A stretch of 64,000 nucleotides of DNA from Desulfoplanes formicivorans (GTDB lineage Bacteria; Desulfobacterota; Desulfovibrionia; Desulfovibrionales; Desulfomicrobiaceae). Below the pieces are notes generated by a model. That model was not told the origin of the DNA and searched no databases. It saw only the letters and a list, made by a program, of their open reading frames with translations. How positions within the stretch are numbered: position 1 is the stretch's first letter; every line of letters starts with the position of its first letter. Where the stretch lies: NCBI RefSeq assembly GCF_001748225.1, contig NZ_BDFE01000006.1, positions 1 through 64,000 of the forward strand, in the 5' to 3' direction. Positions 60,312-64,000 of this stretch are shown here, piece by piece. The translations under genes were made by a program, and so were the position numbers.

Positions 60312-61370
60312 ATGCTTGAACTGGCCATCGTTGTAGCCCTGGCCACCTTGATTTCGGCATTCTGTTCCGTTGCCGAAGCGGTTTTGTACTCGGTTCCATG
60401 GAGTTTTATCGAGCGGTTGCGCAAGGCCGGCAAGACCTCGGGAATCCTCCTTTCGGAGCTGCGCAAAAAGATCAAGGAACCCATTTCCGCCATCCTGACA
60501 TTGAACACCGTGGCCCATACCGCGGGCGCGGCCATTGCAGGGGCCATTGCCGTGCGGCTGTTTGGGGAGGAGCACCTCGTCTATTTCTCCCTGATTTTCA
60601 CGGTGATCATTCTTATTTTTTCCGAGATTCTGCCCAAAACCATCGGCGTGGTCTACGCCAAGAATCTTGCCGTGCCCCTGGCCAAGCCCTTGGTTGCCTT
60701 GGTCTGGCTGTTCAAGCCGGCCATCTGGCTGACCAACTGGCTGGTTCATTTTGTGGAGCACAAGAAGCCCGGACCGACCAGTTCCGAAGAGGATCTTCTG
60801 GCGGCCATCAGCCTGACGCGTCGGGCCGGGGCCATCAAACCCTATGAAGAACGGTCCATGCATAACATCCTCACCCTGGACAAGAAGATTGTTCGGGATG
60901 TGATGACTCCCCGCACGGTCATTTTTTCCCTGCCCAGCCATCTGACGGTTTCCCAGGCCCGTGAACTGAACACCTCCTGGCCCAACAGCAGGATTCCCGT
61001 GTATGAGGATGATGATCCCGAGGATATCATCGGGCTGGTTTACCGCCGGGATGTCATGGAGGCCCTGGCTGACGACCGTGACGATCTGCCCCTTAACAAG
61101 CTGATGAAACAGGTGCTTTTCGTGGTCGAAACCATGACTCTGGACAAACTGCTGGTCAGATTTCTCGAATCCAGGGTGCATCTTTTCGTGGTTCTGGATG
61201 AATACGGGGGGCTGGCCGGGGTGGTTACCCTGGAGGATGTGCTTGAGGAAATTCTGGGCAATGAAATCGTGGATGAGACCGATCAGGTCGTTGACATGCG
61301 GGAATTTGCAAGGCAACAGCGCGCAGAGCTGATTAACGGGCATACGGCGCGCAACAAGAAGAAGTCCTGA
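60312..61370 (+). CDS. CNNM/CorB-like protein (DUF21 and CBS domains)
   Basis: The 352-residue protein has an N-terminal DUF21 membrane domain (three or four helices, 1-150; F-S-E-I-L-P-K-T near 103) and a CBS pair (about 190-325) with V-M-T-P-R near 198 and V-L-D-E-Y-G-G near 295. Relatives are CNNM/CorB Mg2+ transporters and 'hemolysin' annotated proteins. The usual C-terminal CorC_HlyC domain is absent; a short basic tail ends it. It is followed after 19 bp by ccmE. Confidence 0.88.
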   Translation: MLELAIVVALATLISAFCSVAEAVLYSVPWSFIERLRKAGKTSGILLSELRKKIKEPISAILTLNTVAHTAGAAIAGAIAVRLFGEEHLVYFSLIFTVIILIFSEILPKTIGVVYAKNLAVPLAKPLVALVWLFKPAIWLTNWLVHFVEHKKPGPTSSEEDLLAAISLTRRAGAIKPYEERSMHNILTLDKKIVRDVMTPRTVIFSLPSHLTVSQARELNTSWPNSRIPVYEDDDPEDIIGLVYRRDVMEALADDRDDLPLNKLMKQVLFVVETMTLDKLLVRFLESRVHLFVVLDEYGGLAGVVTLEDVLEEILGNEIVDETDQVVDMREFARQQRAELINGHTARNKKKS

Positions 61371-61389
61371 CCCTAACCTCCCTTGAACC

Positions 61390-61803
61390 ATGACCAAACA
61401 AGCCAATCAGAAATGGATCTACTTGACGGCCTTTGCCTGCCTTTTTGCAGGCATCGGGTATCTTTTGTTCTCGGGCCTTTCCAAGGACTCGGTGTATTTT
61501 TTGAATGTTTCCGAGGCCCTGGCCATGGACAGTTCCCAGCTTTCCCAGGCGAGGCTGTTTGGCAACGTGGCCACCCAGGGCCTTGAGCGATCTTCCGATG
61601 CCATGGAGCTTTCCTTTGTCCTGGTGGACAAGAAGGATGCAACCCAAACACTGCCCGTTCATTACCGGGGCGTTGTTCCCGACACCTTCAAGCCCGGGGT
61701 GGAAGTCATCGTGGAGGGGGGACTGGATCCGGGAACACGGGTCTTCAAGGCCAAGACCTTGATGACCAAATGCCCTTCCAAGTACAAGAAAAAAACGTCC
61801 TGA
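61390..61803 (+). CDS. ccmE: Cytochrome c maturation haem chaperone CcmE, CxxxY type
   Basis: The 137-residue protein has a membrane anchor (9-27) and an OB-fold periplasmic domain (V-Y-F-L-N-V near 36, R-L-F-G-N-V near 55, V-H-Y-R-G-V-V-P-D-T-F near 90, V-I-V-E-G near 107). Standard CcmE binds haem through His in H-x3-Y; here the site is C-P-S-K-Y near 127, i.e. Cys in place of His. This CxxxY form is known from Desulfovibrio and archaea, where the Ccm system lacks CcmG/CcmH. It carries haem from CcmABCD to CcmF. It precedes ccmF by 172 bp. Confidence 0.93.
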   Translation: MTKQANQKWIYLTAFACLFAGIGYLLFSGLSKDSVYFLNVSEALAMDSSQLSQARLFGNVATQGLERSSDAMELSFVLVDKKDATQTLPVHYRGVVPDTFKPGVEVIVEGGLDPGTRVFKAKTLMTKCPSKYKKKTS

Positions 61804-61975
61804 TACCGGCCGGAATACTCGCTGCCTTGGGGTGCCGGGTCGTTCCAACAGGCTGCAATCCTGGCCCGCTACCTTGTGACCCAGTCCGGAAAACAGGCCC
61901 GTGATATGGGACCTGGTTGCGCCCCCGGATATGTCCAATCGTTAACAACCCTTTTCACCAAAGGACCAGTTCCTT
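61804..61975. other. Spacer between ccmE and ccmF
   Basis: This 172-bp gap has no gene or clear hairpin. It may contain a secondary promoter. Confidence 0.3.
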
Positions 61976-63883
61976 ATGCAATCCATTGCTTTTGCGTCCC
62001 TTTTCGTGGCCCTTGTGGCCATTTTGCTTCTTGCCCTCAAAGGGTGTCTTGACCTGGCCAACAAGCGCAACTCGGTGCTGGTCTGGATGGAACGGGGGCA
62101 ATTGGCCACCACCGGCCTTTTGTGCCTGAGCTCGTGGATCCTCACCCTGGCCCTGGTCAATCGGGATTTTTCCTTTTTGTATGTTCAGGAATATACAGAT
62201 ACGTTTTTGCCCACCTTTTATGCGGTCACCGCCTTTTGGGCGGGTCAGGACGGATCCTTTCTCTTCTGGGCCCTCATGCTTGCGATTCTGGGGACCATCA
62301 TGATTTTCACTCCCGGATACCGGCTCATGGAACAGCGAACCAGGATATGGTTCTGGCTGTTTTTTTTCCTGGTCCAGGGCTTTTTCCTGATGCTTTTGAC
62401 CAGTGTGAGCAACCCCTTTGTTCAGCTGGTCAATCCCCCGGCCCAGGGCAACGGCATGAATCCCCTGCTGCAGAATCCCGGCATGATTTTTCATCCACCG
62501 CTTTTGTTCATCGGATACGCCGCATTCACCATCCCCTGTTGTCTGGCCTTTGCCCATTGTCTCACGGGTGCTCCCTTTGCCTGGCTTGATCGCTGCCGCA
62601 ACTGGCTGCTGATCGCCTGGATCTTCCTCACAGCCGGAATCATTCTGGGGGCCTGGTGGTCGTACATGGAACTGGGGTGGGGCGGTTACTGGGCCTGGGA
62701 CCCGGTGGAAAACGCCTCCCTCATTCCCTGGTTTGCCGCCACGGCTCTGCTGCACACGGCGCTCATCGGCCGGACCCGCAAGGGACTTCTGAAAACAAAC
62801 ATTTTTCTGGCCAGTCTGACCCTGCTTTTGTGTTTTTACGGAACCTTCATTGTTCGCAGCGGGTTTATCCAGTCCCTGCATGCCTTTGGGGCCGGCGGGG
62901 TGGGAGTGCCCCTGCTGGTTTTCATGCTCCTGGCCCTTGGGGTCACGCTGACCCTTATCCACGGATGTCGCCACTACCCGAGTCGGGCACTTGATGGCAT
63001 GCTCAGCAAACCCGGTATTCTGCTTGTGGTGGTCTGGTTGCTTCTGGCTCTGGGGGGCATGGTTTTTCTCGGGGTCAACTGGCCCGTGATCAGCGGACTC
63101 TGGAGCGAGAACACCGTGGGTCTTGGGCCTGACTTTTACAACAGGGTGTGTTTGCCTCCCCTGTCCCTGGTGGTGCTTTTGCTGGGATTTTGCCCCTGGC
63201 TGGCCTGGAAATCCGGTTTCAAGAGCCGTCTGGGGCTTGTCCTGACTCTGGGAGCTCTGATTCTCGGTGGCGGCGGGTTGTTTTTGGCCGGAATGGTCAA
63301 ACCCCTGGCCCTTTTTGCCGCCAGTTCTGCCGTGGCCGTGCTGGTATCCATTGCGGCCCTGTTCCTGATCAATCGTTCCCTGCTCAAGCAGATGTGGGCC
63401 TGGGGAGCCTACGGAGTCCATGTGGGCGTTGCCCTTGTTGCCCTGGGCATTGCCTTTTCCGGTCCGTATCAGGTGGATGAAGAGGCCATTTTGCACAAGG
63501 GCGAAGTGCTCAAGGTCGGGGACTACGAATTTCTGTACAAGGGGTTTGCCATCAAGCCCAGTCCGTCCATGACCGCGTACGAGGCCCAGCTCATGGTGGC
63601 CCAAAACGGCAAACCTCTGGGTATTCTCACGCCCCAAAAACGCATGTACGCCAACTTTGATCAATCCTTTGCCGAGGTATCCATAATTCCCTCCCTGGGG
63701 GATGAATTGTACGCCACCCTGCTTGGTTTTGACGAAGACGAGAATATCAGTATCAAGATCAGCATCCATCCTCTGGTCAACTGGTTGTGGATCGGCGGGA
63801 CCCTCATGTGTCTCATGGCCTTTTTTTGTCTGCGACGGCAGCGGGAGTCGATACCCTCTTCTCGTGAGGCTTCGGTGAGTTGA
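61976..63883 (+). CDS. ccmF: Haem lyase subunit CcmF
   Basis: The 635-residue protein has about 15 helices and the haem-handling WWD domain (W-G-G-Y-W-A-W-D-P-V-E-N-A-S near 240), plus W-A-G-Q-D-G-S-F-L-F-W near 89 and periplasmic histidines around it (F-H-P-P near 172). It attaches haem from CcmE to apocytochrome c at the periplasmic side. The large periplasmic loop near the C-terminus (about 500-590) is present. In Desulfovibrio, ccmA-ccmB-ccmC normally follow; here the window ends just after. Confidence 0.95.
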   Translation: MQSIAFASLFVALVAILLLALKGCLDLANKRNSVLVWMERGQLATTGLLCLSSWILTLALVNRDFSFLYVQEYTDTFLPTFYAVTAFWAGQDGSFLFWALMLAILGTIMIFTPGYRLMEQRTRIWFWLFFFLVQGFFLMLLTSVSNPFVQLVNPPAQGNGMNPLLQNPGMIFHPPLLFIGYAAFTIPCCLAFAHCLTGAPFAWLDRCRNWLLIAWIFLTAGIILGAWWSYMELGWGGYWAWDPVENASLIPWFAATALLHTALIGRTRKGLLKTNIFLASLTLLLCFYGTFIVRSGFIQSLHAFGAGGVGVPLLVFMLLALGVTLTLIHGCRHYPSRALDGMLSKPGILLVVVWLLLALGGMVFLGVNWPVISGLWSENTVGLGPDFYNRVCLPPLSLVVLLLGFCPWLAWKSGFKSRLGLVLTLGALILGGGGLFLAGMVKPLALFAASSAVAVLVSIAALFLINRSLLKQMWAWGAYGVHVGVALVALGIAFSGPYQVDEEAILHKGEVLKVGDYEFLYKGFAIKPSPSMTAYEAQLMVAQNGKPLGILTPQKRMYANFDQSFAEVSIIPSLGDELYATLLGFDEDENISIKISIHPLVNWLWIGGTLMCLMAFFCLRRQRESIPSSREASVS

Positions 63884-63888
63884 GACCC

Positions 63889-64000
63889 ATGCACAATTCT
63901 GGCGGAGCATTCGCGCATGTTTACGGATTGCGAACACTACCCATGCAACAGACTTGTTCGGGCGCACCCGGGGATGCACGGGACAACAAGTCCTTGGGCC
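63889..64000 (+). CDS. Partial open frame at right edge, possible next ccm gene
   Basis: An ATG six bases after the ccmF stop opens a frame that is still open at the end of the window (37 codons). The visible residues do not yet show a Walker A motif or any family sign. By gene order in related bacteria ccmA (ABC ATPase of haem export) is expected, and if so its true start may lie further right. Treat as provisional. Confidence 0.3.
   Translation, partial: MHNSGGAFAHVYGLRTLPMQQTCSGAPGDARDNKSLG

Overview
The window reads as chromosome of an anaerobic, Gram-negative bacterium close to the sulfate-reducing Desulfovibrionales. The pointers are a single-subunit pyruvate:ferredoxin oxidoreductase, a CcmE of the unusual Cys-type (CxxxY) next to CcmF, a chemoreceptor with a c-type haem motif, a YedE-type selenium cluster, a Tat-exported four-cluster ferredoxin, and an EPS-type MarR regulator. 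Genes are dense, moderately GC-rich, and mostly start behind clear AGGAG-type ribosome binding sites. The genus is inference. I saw no rRNA, tRNA, CRISPR array or intact insertion sequence.

Layout. 1-1.2 kb: AT-rich debris, with a tyrosine-recombinase fragment and a HipB-like repressor whose hipA partner is cut off after about 14 codons. 1.6-4.4 kb: TspO, a ketopantoate-reductase-like enzyme with a perfect hairpin ahead of its start, and a TatD-like hydrolase. 4.8-9.4 kb: two chemoreceptors, the first with a CxxCH haem sensor; its 3' end and terminator are copied behind the second. 9.5-14.2 kb: PfpI protease family, PsiE, MarR-EPS, NapH-like polyferredoxin, FUSC exporter. 14.4-20.1 kb: typA and a convergent PFOR gene, sharing a terminator. 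20.8-23.1 kb: two glycosyltransferases. 23.4-25.5 kb: nitroreductase and quinol-monooxygenase-like genes divergent from a LysR regulator.

25.7-32.2 kb: a membrane redox module (Tat ferredoxin, cytochrome b, two unassigned small proteins) without a catalytic subunit, a GGR-like flavoprotein, a CDF metal exporter, Pcm, and a two-gene YeeE/YedE transporter. 32.3-36.9 kb: RbgA, Nth and UPF0173 as one operon, then CheX, isocitrate dehydrogenase and ArsR. 36.9-39.9 kb: a selenium-type operon (YedE, TusA/YedF-like, DUF3343, NAD(P)HX-dehydratase-like kinase). 40.3-43.5 kb: feoA-feoB-feoA2-feo-associated Cys-rich protein, followed by a perfect 60-bp palindrome.

43.9-49.7 kb: a complete RND tripartite efflux operon with ATGA overlaps. 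50.0-57.4 kb: a long leftward operon, tgt, a TrmO/class II aldolase fusion, a hybrid histidine kinase, cutA, yhdT and panF. 57.6-61.4 kb: LOG-family protein, an inactivated-looking transglutaminase-fold protein, a YggS/PLPBP protein and a DUF21-CBS protein. 61.4-64 kb: ccmE and ccmF, with the next gene running off the end.

How the parts fit: much of the window deals with redox and metal handling (PFOR, polyferredoxins, Feo iron uptake, CDF export, CutA, cytochrome c maturation, sulfur/selenium transport) and with sensing of the redox environment by chemotaxis. Functions are assigned from motifs read by eye; no database search was possible.
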